This document shows, one piece after another, positions 8,155 to 16,128 of a DNA stretch of 64,000 bases. The DNA comes from CAVZXS01 sp963779325 (lineage in GTDB: Bacteria > Bacteroidota > Bacteroidia > Chitinophagales > Chitinophagaceae): the NCBI GenBank assembly GCA_963779325.1, contig CAVZXS010000007.1, positions 1 to 64,000 on the forward strand. The letters run 5' to 3'. Within the stretch, counting starts at the first letter, position 1. Every line of letters starts with the position of its first letter. The notes below the pieces were generated by a model. It did no database searches. It was given only the letters and a program-made list of their open reading frames with translations, and was not told where the DNA came from. A program made the translations under genes and the position numbers.

Positions 8155-10992
8155 ATGGCAATAAATCTATTAATAGACACCTGTAATCTCAGACGATTGG
8201 TTTCAAAAATGGAGTTTAGCACATCCTTGCTGCAATTAGAATTTTTAGTAAAGGAGAAACATATAACATTACTTGCTCCTGAAACACTCAAATCAGAATG
8301 GGAAAAACAGAGGGAAGAAGAAAAGCAGATAATTCTAAAACGCCTCCGTGAGTTCGAAAAAGAGGTTAAAAATAAAATGCTGCTCCAAGATGAATCCGCA
8401 AAATTCGATCAAGAGATAATTGATGATGCTAAACGTCTATTGAACTCACAAGTTGAAATGATAGATGATTTGTTGCTGAATTATAGTACTAATATTTCAG
8501 TAAAGCCTGATTTGCTTGAACTAGTCCACAAGCAAAGAATGGGAATTAAAATGCCCTTTCGAAATAGTAAAAAAGATAATACAAACGATGCACTAATTAT
8601 TTTCGCAGCACTCAATTATTTGCAAGACCAAAAAGAAAAAGAATTATATTTTCTCTCTGATAATACTGGAGAATTTGCATTAGGTTCAAAACCCGACTGT
8701 ATCCTTCATCCTGATATTGCAGAAGTGTTTCCAAATATAAAAGCTTTTTATTTCACTGATATTAAAGATACTTACTATGCTTTTGATAAGCTAAATATTC
8801 CCCGATTTAAAAAAGCCAGCGACAGAAAATTTGGGAAAGTTCAGAACGTTATTATAGTTGACAAGACCGAACCAATTCTTAATCAGGTTTATGAATACCT
8901 CGAAAAAAGGTTTGGGAGTTTAATCTTTATTCCAAAAAAACTATTTGCCGAACACTACCCATTTATTACGAGCGAAATCTTTCAGTATCATGAAAAACCT
9001 TTTGCACTCGTGACAGACAATAAAGAAGTTTTTGAATTATTAACGCAAGTAAAAATAGATGCAGGCGTGGTCATACACGACAATGCAAATTTTATTAAAT
9101 CTGATGAAGATGAAAAAAAAATAAAAACGATATTCAACCGCCTGTCACATAATTTTATAAATAATGTTGTTTACAAAAATGAAGATGAATTGCCGATTAT
9201 ATATAATGAAATTTACAACAAATGTTGTTGCCCAGTATGTCGGTATGAAAGGCTGGATTTTGTTAGCCTTATTAATGATACATATTATTTAGATATTGAA
9301 GATACTAGTGACGGAGTTCAGCAAAAATTACGATACGCATATGTGCAATACAAAATCGGAAACTTTATACAAGCAGCAAGAATGCTTCAGAATTTACATA
9401 AGGAAAGAATAAAAAATAGAGACATTACTTTTTATATTATTTGCTTCAACCTTAGTCATATTGCTCCATTTCTTCATAATTATTATTGGAATGATCAATC
9501 AATTCAAGAACTGGGGAGCGAACTTTTAAATTTAGATTTAGAAATTATATACAAAGAATGTAGAACTAATGAAAATAAGGAATTGCTTGATTGGTTACAT
9601 AACAAAGAATTTATTAAAGAAACTTTTTTAGAATTGCATAAAAAAGTAAGTTCAATTACCGACCAATTCCATGGACAAAATAGCGGATTTAATAATAATA
9701 CAAAAGAATTGATAGAGTGTTATCTTACAGTTGATGCATTCTTAAATAAAAATTCAATAATTTACGACGCTTTTTCTGAGTTCAACTCTCTAACAAACTT
9801 ATACACGCAAGGGTTACTTGCATCTTATGGATGCAGTCCTTTGCTCGGCGGACGTCTTATTTATTTTACTGATCTCTTACTAAGAAAATTGATGCTTTCG
9901 GGAAAAGCTGAGGTAATACAGAAATTTTTGAATCGCTACAAATTAAAAGACATCACATGCGATTTAACGGATAAATCAGACGATTCATGCGTAGATATTT
10001 TTCAAAATTTACTGAATGGTTATCAAAGATTTTCTATTGACGATGGTGCAGATAATATAAGAAAGTATGATTATTTTTGGGATAACTACAGCAAGTTAAT
10101 CTATAATTCAATAACATTAATGGCTATGATCAGCTTAGATCCGCCCATTGTTAATAGCCTTGCAGAGAAAATATTGACTTTGTTGGAAGAAGAAAAGCAT
10201 TTGCCACATTTCCAAATTCTAAAACATATTCGTTTTTTTCTTTATCGAAAACAAAAGGTTATTTCTCCGGAAATCTTAAAAAAGTATTTCATTGCCGCAC
10301 TTAAAGACATTTCTTTTCACTCAGATAACTACTTTACCACCCTTGTATGTATTCTAAACGAAAAGCAAATAAAAATTAGTTTATCTGAAATTGAATTTGA
10401 ATTGATAAGAAATAATTTTCTTGACTATTCAAAATCGGAATCTACTTCAACTTCATGGCTCTCGATTGGAGATATTTTTTCTACAATTACTACTGAGTCG
10501 CAAAAAAATGAGATTTTAAAATTTGTGGCTATGTCATTATCAAGTCAATTTGATGCGGGCAAATACTATTTGGCAACGATGTATGATATGATTCCAGAAG
10601 TTGAAAATTATACAGATAAATACAAAATTGAAATTGAAAAAGTAGTTAAGGCGGGCCAAAAAAGAAGACCGTTTGCAGACAAGGAATATTATACAGATTC
10701 GAGAATTGATAATTTTTTTAACTTTTGCCTTAAATACAAAATTGATATCCCTGATAAAATAAAGGAACTTCTTCCTTCAATGGGAGATTATTACAATTGG
10801 TTAGGCGATATGGACAATTTTGATTATGTAGCTTTCAACACAGATTGGCTTTATAATCATTTTACCATCTTCTTCAAAAAGAAGTTTCGTAATTGCAATG
10901 CTTTAAAGCAGCATTTGTTGAATTTAATAAAAAGTGATTCGAATACTGAAATTGAAAGAATTTTTATACAGATTTACAACTATGAAGATTGA
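8155..10992 (+). CDS. large PIN-domain protein of unknown function
   Basis: This 945-residue protein has no signal peptide. The N-terminal ~200 residues look like a PIN (NYN/PIN ribonuclease) domain of the DUF4935 kind: MAINLLIDTCNL with the first acidic residue Asp8, a conserved-type helix with Glu48/Glu50 (APETLKSEWEKQ), NDALIIFAALNY with Asp145, and LYFLSDNTGEF with Asp169. Residues 357-362 form a Cys-rich knot (CCCPVC), possibly half of a zinc site. The remaining ~570 residues are largely alpha-helical, with no recognised domain. The codons are much more A/T-rich than those of neighbouring genes, suggesting horizontal acquisition. A toxic or antiviral RNase is the inference; no antitoxin-like partner is adjacent. 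Confidence 0.75.
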   Translation: MAINLLIDTCNLRRLVSKMEFSTSLLQLEFLVKEKHITLLAPETLKSEWEKQREEEKQIILKRLREFEKEVKNKMLLQDESAKFDQEIIDDAKRLLNSQVEMIDDLLLNYSTNISVKPDLLELVHKQRMGIKMPFRNSKKDNTNDALIIFAALNYLQDQKEKELYFLSDNTGEFALGSKPDCILHPDIAEVFPNIKAFYFTDIKDTYYAFDKLNIPRFKKASDRKFGKVQNVIIVDKTEPILNQVYEYLEKRFGSLIFIPKKLFAEHYPFITSEIFQYHEKPFALVTDNKEVFELLTQVKIDAGVVIHDNANFIKSDEDEKKIKTIFNRLSHNFINNVVYKNEDELPIIYNEIYNKCCCPVCRYERLDFVSLINDTYYLDIEDTSDGVQQKLRYAYVQYKIGNFIQAARMLQNLHKERIKNRDITFYIICFNLSHIAPFLHNYYWNDQSIQELGSELLNLDLEIIYKECRTNENKELLDWLHNKEFIKETFLELHKKVSSITDQFHGQNSGFNNNTKELIECYLTVDAFLNKNSIIYDAFSEFNSLTNLYTQGLLASYGCSPLLGGRLIYFTDLLLRKLMLSGKAEVIQKFLNRYKLKDITCDLTDKSDDSCVDIFQNLLNGYQRFSIDDGADNIRKYDYFWDNYSKLIYNSITLMAMISLDPPIVNSLAEKILTLLEEEKHLPHFQILKHIRFFLYRKQKVISPEILKKYFIAALKDISFHSDNYFTTLVCILNEKQIKISLSEIEFELIRNNFLDYSKSESTSTSWLSIGDIFSTITTESQKNEILKFVAMSLSSQFDAGKYYLATMYDMIPEVENYTDKYKIEIEKVVKAGQKRRPFADKEYYTDSRIDNFFNFCLKYKIDIPDKIKELLPSMGDYYNWLGDMDNFDYVAFNTDWLYNHFTIFFKKKFRNCNALKQHLLNLIKSDSNTEIERIFIQIYNYED

Positions 10993-11011
10993 TATTACTC
11001 CACTGTGCATA

Positions 11012-11075
11012 GTGTTCCTGCTGTAGTCTAGTTGGCCTGCGGCTACCACATATGGCGGGCAAGTTGTGTCTCAGG
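11012..11075 (+). repeat. dispersed repeat family R4, copy 1
   Basis: The segment TGTTCCTGCTGTAGTC...GTTGGCCTGCGGCT...GGCGGGCAAGTTGTGT recurs in diverged form at 19730-19783, and its first part at 27223-27252. It is non-coding and sits just behind the PIN gene. Confidence 0.65.
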
Positions 11076-11105
11076 TTCGTCAAGTAAATACAGTAGCTTT
11101 TAAAA

Positions 11106-11154
11106 AATACCACTAAAGTGGTATTGACTTTGGTTATTTATGTTCTTACCTTCA
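11106..11154 (+). promoter_or_regulatory. palindromic operator and promoter of the LytTR gene
   Basis: A perfect inverted repeat, AATACCAC-TAAA-GTGGTATT (11106-11125), ends on a TTG at 11124-11126. A TACCTTCA element (similar to TAnnTTTG) lies 20 bp further, at 11147-11154. If this is the promoter, transcription starts near 11160, which rules out the upstream ATG at 11140 and supports 11302 as the start of the LytTR gene. The palindrome overlapping the -33 box suggests repression or autoregulation. Confidence 0.4.
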
Positions 11155-11301
11155 ATATATCATTTATCTTTTTGCTTACCGGTTAAAACCGGTAAGATTG
11201 ATTGTTTGGTTTTGAATTCTTTTTACGGGTTTTTTTGTTTTTTGTTCGACATAGGAAATGATCCCTCGAAACACAAAATTAAAAATAATAAACCCTGTTA
11301 T

Positions 11302-11742
11302 ATGAACCCCGACCGACATTCCGCAAATAACACCTTATTAAATATTTTAAATTCAAAAAAAAGGATACAGCCAAGTGCAATTAATAATAAGGATGCAATT
11401 GCTGTAAACAATAAATTGATTCGATTTGAGGAAAAAAAGGAATGTTATATATGGGTTTATCCTGATGAAATAATTTTTGTAATAAGTGCCGATCATTATG
11501 TAAAATCGTTAATTAGCTGCGGTAAACAAAAAAAATGGGTAATTCGCCACTGTACCCTTAAAGATATATTCGCGTCATTGTCCCAGGATAATTTCATCCG
11601 CCTGAATAAATTCTACCTCATCAATCGAAATTATTTTTCATATATCAACGAAAATAAAAATGTGATTTATCTAAACGATAATTTCCCCATCCCCGTTCCG
11701 CACCGCATTTCCCGATATGTCCTTGATTTACTTAAAAATTAA
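11302..11742 (+). CDS. LytTR DNA-binding domain protein
   Basis: The stand-alone product is about 146 residues from ATG 11302. An earlier in-frame ATG at 11140 would add a Cys/Phe-rich, unlikely N-terminus and lies before the predicted transcription start. The C-terminal ~95 residues are a LytTR domain: EIIFVISADHYVKSLIS, the CTLKDIFASLSQDNFIRLNK helix-strand unit, INRNYFSYIN, and the closing IPVPHRISRYVLDLLK. There is no receiver domain, so the input is not phosphorylation of a REC domain in the same chain. It lies directly upstream of the Trp/His-rich peptide cassette, in the same orientation, and could be its regulator; that link is inference. Confidence 0.75.
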   Translation: MNPDRHSANNTLLNILNSKKRIQPSAINNKDAIAVNNKLIRFEEKKECYIWVYPDEIIFVISADHYVKSLISCGKQKKWVIRHCTLKDIFASLSQDNFIRLNKFYLINRNYFSYINENKNVIYLNDNFPIPVPHRISRYVLDLLKN

Positions 11743-11842
11743 TGCTATACGTGAAATGCATTTCACGAATTAGTATTTGAAAAGACTATTTGCAATTATA
11801 CATTTGTTTTATCAAGTTGCTTTTATACATGCAGGCGCAGAT

Positions 11843-11953
11843 GTAATACCATCTTGATTTACTAAGTAGTCCAACGGACTTTGTGGAAATCTTAGATGGT
11901 ATTATGCCGACAGAAAATTGATTAGACTATTTACATTTTATATTCGGTATAAA
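11843..11953 (+). repeat. dispersed repeat family R5, copy 1
   Basis: Three blocks are shared, in the same order but opposite orientation, with 30934-31101. They are a 32-bp block at 11843-11874 (starting GTAATACCATCTTG), AGATGGTATTATGCCGAC (11894-11911), and an AT-rich block ending TATATTCGGTATAAA (to 11953). The first two blocks can pair through ATACCATCT and AGATGGTAT. The spacers between the blocks differ between copies. Confidence 0.75.
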
Positions 11954-12010
11954 GTATACGATTTTTTTTTTCCTGTATTGAATATTTTTTAACCATTAAA
12001 CCTTTGTACT

Positions 12011-12361
12011 ATGCCTGGCGAAAAAAATCAAACTGCACTTAATGATCAGTTAATTAAGATCAACGCTGAGGCAAACGGGATTTTTACCAAATTGGCCCTG
12101 GAGATGGAAAAGCGGATGAAGGATCCGGCACCTCAACATGATGTATTGGATATCTGTAAAAAAGCAGGCCTTAACATTGACGAAGCAGTCTTGAAAGAGC
12201 TTAAAATTGAGCGCTTTATTTTCTGTCACCCGTGGCTTCCATGGCACGTTTGCTTCCCTTGGCGTCCAATCTGGTGTTGGTGGTGGCATCGTTTTTATCC
12301 GTGGTACCGTTGTTGTCCATGGTGGTGGCATCGCTGTCATTGGCATCCGCACATTCATTAA
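12011..12361 (+). CDS. Trp/His/Cys/Pro-rich peptide with helical leader
   Basis: The product has 116 residues. Residues 1-68 look like a normal soluble helical segment (DQLIKINAEANGIFTKLALE ... LDICKKAGLNIDEAVLKELK). The last 48 residues, starting FIFCHPWLPWHVCFPW, contain 12 Trp, 8 His, 6 Cys, 7 Pro, 4 Arg and 6 Phe/Tyr, but no acidic residue, Lys, Gly, Ser, Thr, Ala, Asn or Gln. They end HWHPHIH. The two-part layout resembles a leader plus core of a modified peptide (RiPP) or a metal/heme-binding tail. No maturation enzyme is recognised nearby. The ATG at 12011 fits the coding part. The domain is not one I recognise. A strong hairpin follows the stop, and two small genes continue on the same strand. 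Confidence 0.65.
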   Translation: MPGEKNQTALNDQLIKINAEANGIFTKLALEMEKRMKDPAPQHDVLDICKKAGLNIDEAVLKELKIERFIFCHPWLPWHVCFPWRPIWCWWWHRFYPWYRCCPWWWHRCHWHPHIH

Positions 12362-12379
12362 AGCAGTTAGCCGAATTTT

Positions 12380-12412
12380 GTGTCAAGCCTTTATCGGGGC
12401 TTGACACCTTTC
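12380..12412 (+). terminator. hairpin terminator after the Trp-rich gene
   Basis: GTGTCAAGCC (12380-12389) pairs perfectly with GGCTTGACAC (12398-12407) and is followed by a T-rich stretch. It lies 19 bp after the stop codon, so the downstream pair 12560-13221 may have its own promoter or depend on read-through. Confidence 0.7.
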
Positions 12413-12559
12413 TTCAACTTTGTTGCGGGTACAAAAAAATTGATGAAAATCGGTTAATGTATCCTTGCAAAAAATAAAAACTTTTAAAACTTCTAAGCGT
12501 AATAACCGGTATGCCGAAAACGGTAAACAGAGTAGGCAATCATTATAAAATTCCTGATC

Positions 12560-12790
12560 ATGGCAGCTAATCAATTTGTAGTAGACCTCGGTAATGTAAC
12601 CTTATCCGCCGACCAACGAAAAAAAATGAATGCAGCAATACAAAGCGCAGTAGCCGGTGAATTGGCAAATATTAACCTGAAGAAAAGAATAGTATTGATC
12701 CCGATTGATAAATGGCCCAAAGGACCGATACTGGATGGAATTGTTATTCGTGATTTAGACAAACGCTTTAATGATATTCTTAATTTTTAA
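12560..12790 (+). CDS. 76-residue protein of unknown function
   Basis: This small soluble protein has an N-terminal segment FVVDLGNVTLSADQRKKMNA followed by a predicted helix (AIQSAVAGELANIN), then KKRIVLIPIDKWPKGPILDG and a short charged tail. There is no signal peptide and no Cys. The shape (LS--QR--MN-AIQ-AV--ELA) recalls leader-like helices of modified peptides, but this is only a resemblance. It is 8 bp upstream of the Cys-rich gene and almost certainly co-transcribed with it. I do not recognise the family. Confidence 0.6.
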   Translation: MAANQFVVDLGNVTLSADQRKKMNAAIQSAVAGELANINLKKRIVLIPIDKWPKGPILDGIVIRDLDKRFNDILNF

Positions 12791-12798
12791 TAGCCGGT

Positions 12799-13221
12799 AT
12801 GCCCGAAACAAAAGCTTTATGGTGCCCGTCTCACAGATGTAAATCGGGATCGCAGTTGCTTGGAGTAAGGCAGGAAGACGGAACCATTGCAATATTGCCC
12901 ACTCCTTTGCCTGTTGATGAATCTTTTATAGAAAAAACCAAGAACCATCCCATGGCACCGGAGCAACGCTTTCGTTTTACAAACAAATGTGTTGAAGGGG
13001 CCTGCGGTCAGTGGACAGGTAGCAGTTGCGGAGTAGTAGAAAGAATAGTTCAACATCTTGAGTTGTTGCCGGTGATTGAAGAGTTACCTGTTTGCGGAAT
13101 TCGTGATAAATGCAGATGGTACGCTCAACAGAAATCTGCTGCATGTAAAGTTTGCCCGTTTATATTAACGGAAATTACCGAAGCTCAGATACTGGAAGCA
13201 CAGATGCAGGAGTTTGATTAA
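12799..13221 (+). CDS. nine-cysteine protein, putative metal or Fe-S binding
   Basis: This is a 140-residue cytoplasmic protein with nine Cys in spaced groups: Cys9 and Cys14 (WCPSHRC), Cys64/Cys69/Cys77 (CVEGACGQWTGSSC), Cys99 and Cys105 (CGIRDKC), and Cys116/Cys119 (ACKVCP). The pattern suggests one or two metal or iron-sulfur sites. Cys-x5-Cys-Arg-Trp-x9-Ala-Cys-x2-Cys-Pro at the end is the most motif-like part. No radical-SAM CxxxCxxC signature is present. It is coupled to the 76-residue gene (8-bp gap) and lies in the same cassette as the Trp/His/Cys-rich peptide. The function is unknown. Confidence 0.6.
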   Translation: MPETKALWCPSHRCKSGSQLLGVRQEDGTIAILPTPLPVDESFIEKTKNHPMAPEQRFRFTNKCVEGACGQWTGSSCGVVERIVQHLELLPVIEELPVCGIRDKCRWYAQQKSAACKVCPFILTEITEAQILEAQMQEFD

Positions 13222-13495
13222 AATGTAACTCTTTGTCGTATTGACTTTGTTATTATGTTTTTGCTTCGGCAATATTATTTCCTTCCCTCATAAAACTTCT
13301 CTTGGTGTTGCAGGCTTAAAGTAAAAATGAAAGCACCTTTCTTTCCTTGTATAAACACCTGCTACCGTGAAAAGACGGGTAAAAGATGAGTTCTTTAACC
13401 TGTAGTTTTTGTACCTCACGAAAGTAATTTTATTTACACGTTGTTGGTGTTCGGGTATATTGAATTTATATAATACTAAATAATCAATTTTCAAA

Positions 13496-13555
13496 GGTCG
13501 GAAATTTTGGTTATGCGGCGTATAGTATTATTTATTTATGTGCTAGGAGCGATAC
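13496..13555 (+). repeat. motif R8 upstream of a foreign-looking gene, copy 1
   Basis: The stretch starting GGTCGGAAATTTTGGTTATG resembles 20647-20704 (GGCCGGAAATTTGTTATGCA ...), including the AT-rich TATTTAT part that follows. Both copies lie shortly upstream of a plus-strand gene with A/T-rich codons. The rest of 13222-13608 holds no gene that I can support. Confidence 0.4.
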
Positions 13556-13608
13556 CAGACAAGCAGAGTACTTAACAACAATACATTAATAATATAAACT
13601 GACTTCTT

Positions 13609-14121
13609 ATGGCAATCGCAGAAACATTTGCAGCATTAAAAGGTAGCATGTCGCTAATACCTCCAACAATTGATGTTATAAAAAAACTAAAAAAAACTGT
13701 CAAATCACCAACTCTGACGAGAGTTGTTGACACTTTTGCCAATGACACAATTGAATCAACTGACAAATTACAAACTTCTATTGATGAAATTGAAGGTGTT
13801 CTAAAAAGTGAAGGCTTCGATTTAGGGAAAAGATTAGACCAAAATCAAGAAACACTTAGGCTATGGAATTTGGAGAAACAATATTTTCTAAATCGCTCGA
13901 CAAAAAAAATAAAGGCTATTCAAAAAAATCTAAGAACTTCTGTAGAAGATGTTGGCAGAATTTTAATGTGCCAAGGGAAATTTGAATCCATGGAGGATTA
14001 TGATATGTTTGTTAGAGGTGTAACAAAAGACTTAAATGGAATTGAGGACAGACCAATCAAAGAAATATTGGACACATATCGAAAGTGGCTTGAAGATTAC
14101 AAAGAAAAATTAAGAGCTTAA
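13609..14121 (+). CDS. helical protein of unknown function
   Basis: This 170-residue, mostly alpha-helical, Lys/Glu-rich soluble protein has no signal peptide or membrane segment. Residues 1-30 are less polar (AETFAALKGSMSLIPPTIDV), and the rest is coiled-coil-like with DTYRKWLEDYKEKLRA at the end. The A/T-rich codon use resembles that of the PIN gene rather than the surrounding chromosome, which suggests acquisition. No family is recognised. It stands alone between repeats. Confidence 0.6.
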   Translation: MAIAETFAALKGSMSLIPPTIDVIKKLKKTVKSPTLTRVVDTFANDTIESTDKLQTSIDEIEGVLKSEGFDLGKRLDQNQETLRLWNLEKQYFLNRSTKKIKAIQKNLRTSVEDVGRILMCQGKFESMEDYDMFVRGVTKDLNGIEDRPIKEILDTYRKWLEDYKEKLRA

Positions 14122-14185
14122 TGGCTCATGAAGATTTATTTCTCAGATTTACAGCAGGGTGTGGTTTCTTTTTTTCGTGGCAGAT

Positions 14186-14314
14186 GGGTGCATTCCAAAT
14201 TGTCGCAGGCTTCATTTCGCGGAGGCCCCCATCCCCTGAAGGGGAGCCACAGTTTTAAAGTTTGATATTCCCCTTAAGGGGATAGGGGCAAAAGCGACAA
14301 TTTGAAATGCACCC
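14186..14314. repeat. nested palindromic element
   Basis: The outer arms GGGTGCATTCCAAATTGTCGC (14186-14206) and 14294-14314 match at 20 of 21 positions when one is reversed. Inner arms 14225-14246 and 14267-14289 (GCCCCCATCCCCTGAAGGGG type, each itself palindromic) form a second, nested inverted repeat. The element could fold into a long cruciform or hairpin. No ORF lies inside. Confidence 0.75.
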
Positions 14315-14410
14315 TGGCAGATTCATTACAGGTTTTTTTTATCATTCAGTGTATCTTCGCCTTGGGTTGTGTCCGTAAAAATAAAAGCCTCCGCCCGGGT
14401 TCGTGTCCGT

Positions 14411-14493
14411 AAAATTTAATGCCCCGATGTCGCTTCACATATCGGAATTGCAATAGCGAAAGATAGTGATGCGTGAGGAGAAAACACGGCGTC
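14411..14493 (+). repeat. dispersed hairpin repeat R2, diverged copy
   Basis: It is related to 16205-16290 through GTGTCCGTAAAA, TGTCGCTTCAC and TGATGCGTGAGG, but its right arm has lost the GGCGACA part. The remaining 14500-14753 region shows no gene. Confidence 0.6.
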
Positions 14494-14753
14494 TTTTTGT
14501 CTCAGCGAGGTTTTCGCCTATCACTGTTTAAATATAAAGTAGTAACTGCGAAACCCCGATGTGGTGATCTCTTTAAATTATTATTCAGCCACCGTTACTA
14601 ATTTCAAAAAGCGGCAGCATTACAATGCAGCCGGGTTTCCGCAGCGGGGTTTCACGAAAAGCTTTTTAATTTTGTTGTAGAATATTGTGCCCCCACGTAC
14701 ACAAAGATTTAATTCCTTTGCCTGCAAAAAACGGGGTTAAGATTTTCTGTTGA

Positions 14754-15821
14754 TCAATAAAAAAAATCAGAGTAAACAGCAGTAGTAGTCCCGGGACTTA
14801 TGTATGCACTGGTCAATTTACTGATGCGGCCATCGGCCGAAAAAGTAGTAAAGTATTCACGCGTTTCTATATTGTTGTAGGGATTAAGGAATACCATCCC
14901 ATTTGCCCTTACATATGACGAGTAGATGTATTTCTCATTCGGCGCAACAGAAAAAACAAATGGTTGTATACTGGGCGTTTCATTTATGCTTGTAAGAAAC
15001 CCTAAGGAATGATAACGGGTAAAAGTATAGGTTAAAGATGCATTTTGAAAATCGGGTAGCGACAGACCATCTTTGCCTTTAATAAACTGTAACAATTTAA
15101 AAACAGAGCTATCCATTGTAGTACTGCGGATATAACGGATTGAATATATAGTAGTGTCCAAATAACTAAAACGCAAATCAGATGTAGCCTTGTAACCAAC
15201 ACGACTAATGCCACTATTATCATACTCTAATGTATCGGCATATTTAGATAAAATGATAGCAAAGGTCGAAGGGTTTTTAGTTACATTCCTGGCAGCAATA
15301 ACCGAGGTTTTTAGGCTGCTGTTTAATTTCATTTCAACATAAGAGGTATCGTAATTATTTACAGTGTAAGCAGTGTAATTAATTTGTTGCTTTGTGGGGT
15401 AGGTAAAAGCATAAATAGTAGTAAGTACATTATTTAAGTAATGTTCTATTTTACTTATTCCATTGGCGTTTCTAAAGAATTTGTAAACCGTGTTGAAATT
15501 GCCGGTGTCGTTGGCATTGCTGTTGTATTTTATTTCTTTGGTGTTGCCATCCCGGTCATGCGTAAAAACCTCCTTATAGTACCTTAGTCCATTTTGATTA
15601 TTAACAACAGATGCAATAAGGCTTGTTTCATTATTTGTACTTTCAAACCGAAAGCCGGTTTGATAATAAGTACCACTGTTGGGGTAAATTTGTTTTACTC
15701 CGGTAAGTGTTACCTGTTCTGCTAAAGCATCTGTGGTAACAGCAGCGACTGAATTATTTTCTTTAGTGCAACCTGCAAAAACGATAAAGCATAGTAGCAG
15801 TAACAGGGTATTTCGATTCAT
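14754..15821 (-). CDS. hypothetical lipoprotein
   Basis: The 355-residue product has a clear lipoprotein signal (LLCFIVFAGCTKENNS, lipidated Cys at 18) and is therefore envelope-anchored. The mature part is rich in Tyr, Thr, Ser and Asn and reads as alternating beta strands with recurring motifs such as YKEVFTHDRDGN and YNSNANDTGNFN. These resemble the RHS/YD-like beta sheets of Bacteroidota surface lipoproteins. There is no catalytic motif and no neighbour in the same operon. The function is not recognised. Confidence 0.7.
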   Translation of the reverse strand: MNRNTLLLLLCFIVFAGCTKENNSVAAVTTDALAEQVTLTGVKQIYPNSGTYYQTGFRFESTNNETSLIASVVNNQNGLRYYKEVFTHDRDGNTKEIKYNSNANDTGNFNTVYKFFRNANGISKIEHYLNNVLTTIYAFTYPTKQQINYTAYTVNNYDTSYVEMKLNSSLKTSVIAARNVTKNPSTFAIILSKYADTLEYDNSGISRVGYKATSDLRFSYLDTTIYSIRYIRSTTMDSSVFKLLQFIKGKDGLSLPDFQNASLTYTFTRYHSLGFLTSINETPSIQPFVFSVAPNEKYIYSSYVRANGMVFLNPYNNIETREYFTTFSADGRISKLTSAYISPGTTTAVYSDFFY

Positions 15822-16128
15822 AATTTCAGGAGAGTATAATTAGAAGTTTTAAAGAAATCTATAATTATATATGTAATTTTTTGCAACTATCATTAACTTA
15901 AACGCAAATAGTGCTGAAAAAGTATAATCATTCGATTTTTTTTGTGCTGTTAGTGTAAGGGGTAAGTAAATGAGCGAAGTCGTGCCAACAATATCGAATG
16001 CTGCAACAAAATTAAAAACTCTCCATTCTTCAAAGCAAATGCACCGGTTTTTTCCTTAGCCGCCGCTTGTGTTTTCTCAGCCGTCGTGGGTACATCGCTT
16101 CAATCGCCGCACCCATCCTTCGCTGTTC

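Noticed and set aside
11140..11301. N-terminal extension of the LytTR protein from ATG 11140
   Set aside because: The sequence is Cys/Phe-rich and non-conserved in character, and the predicted promoter puts the transcription start after this ATG.
12050..12358. Minus-strand and other-frame ORFs over the Trp-rich gene
   Set aside because: They are shadows created by the TGG/CAT/TGT codon bias of the real frame, which has a better start, a coherent helical N-terminus and a terminator after its stop.
12207..12361. Possibility that the Trp/His tail is only GT-rich low-complexity DNA read in frame
   Set aside because: Not fully excluded, but the upstream 68 codons of the same frame look protein-like and the tail ends with a stop directly before a terminator; kept as a CDS at reduced confidence.
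13496..13555. Integron attC site
   Set aside because: GTTATGC resembles an attC core, but no paired inverse core or palindromic structure is present and no integrase is seen.
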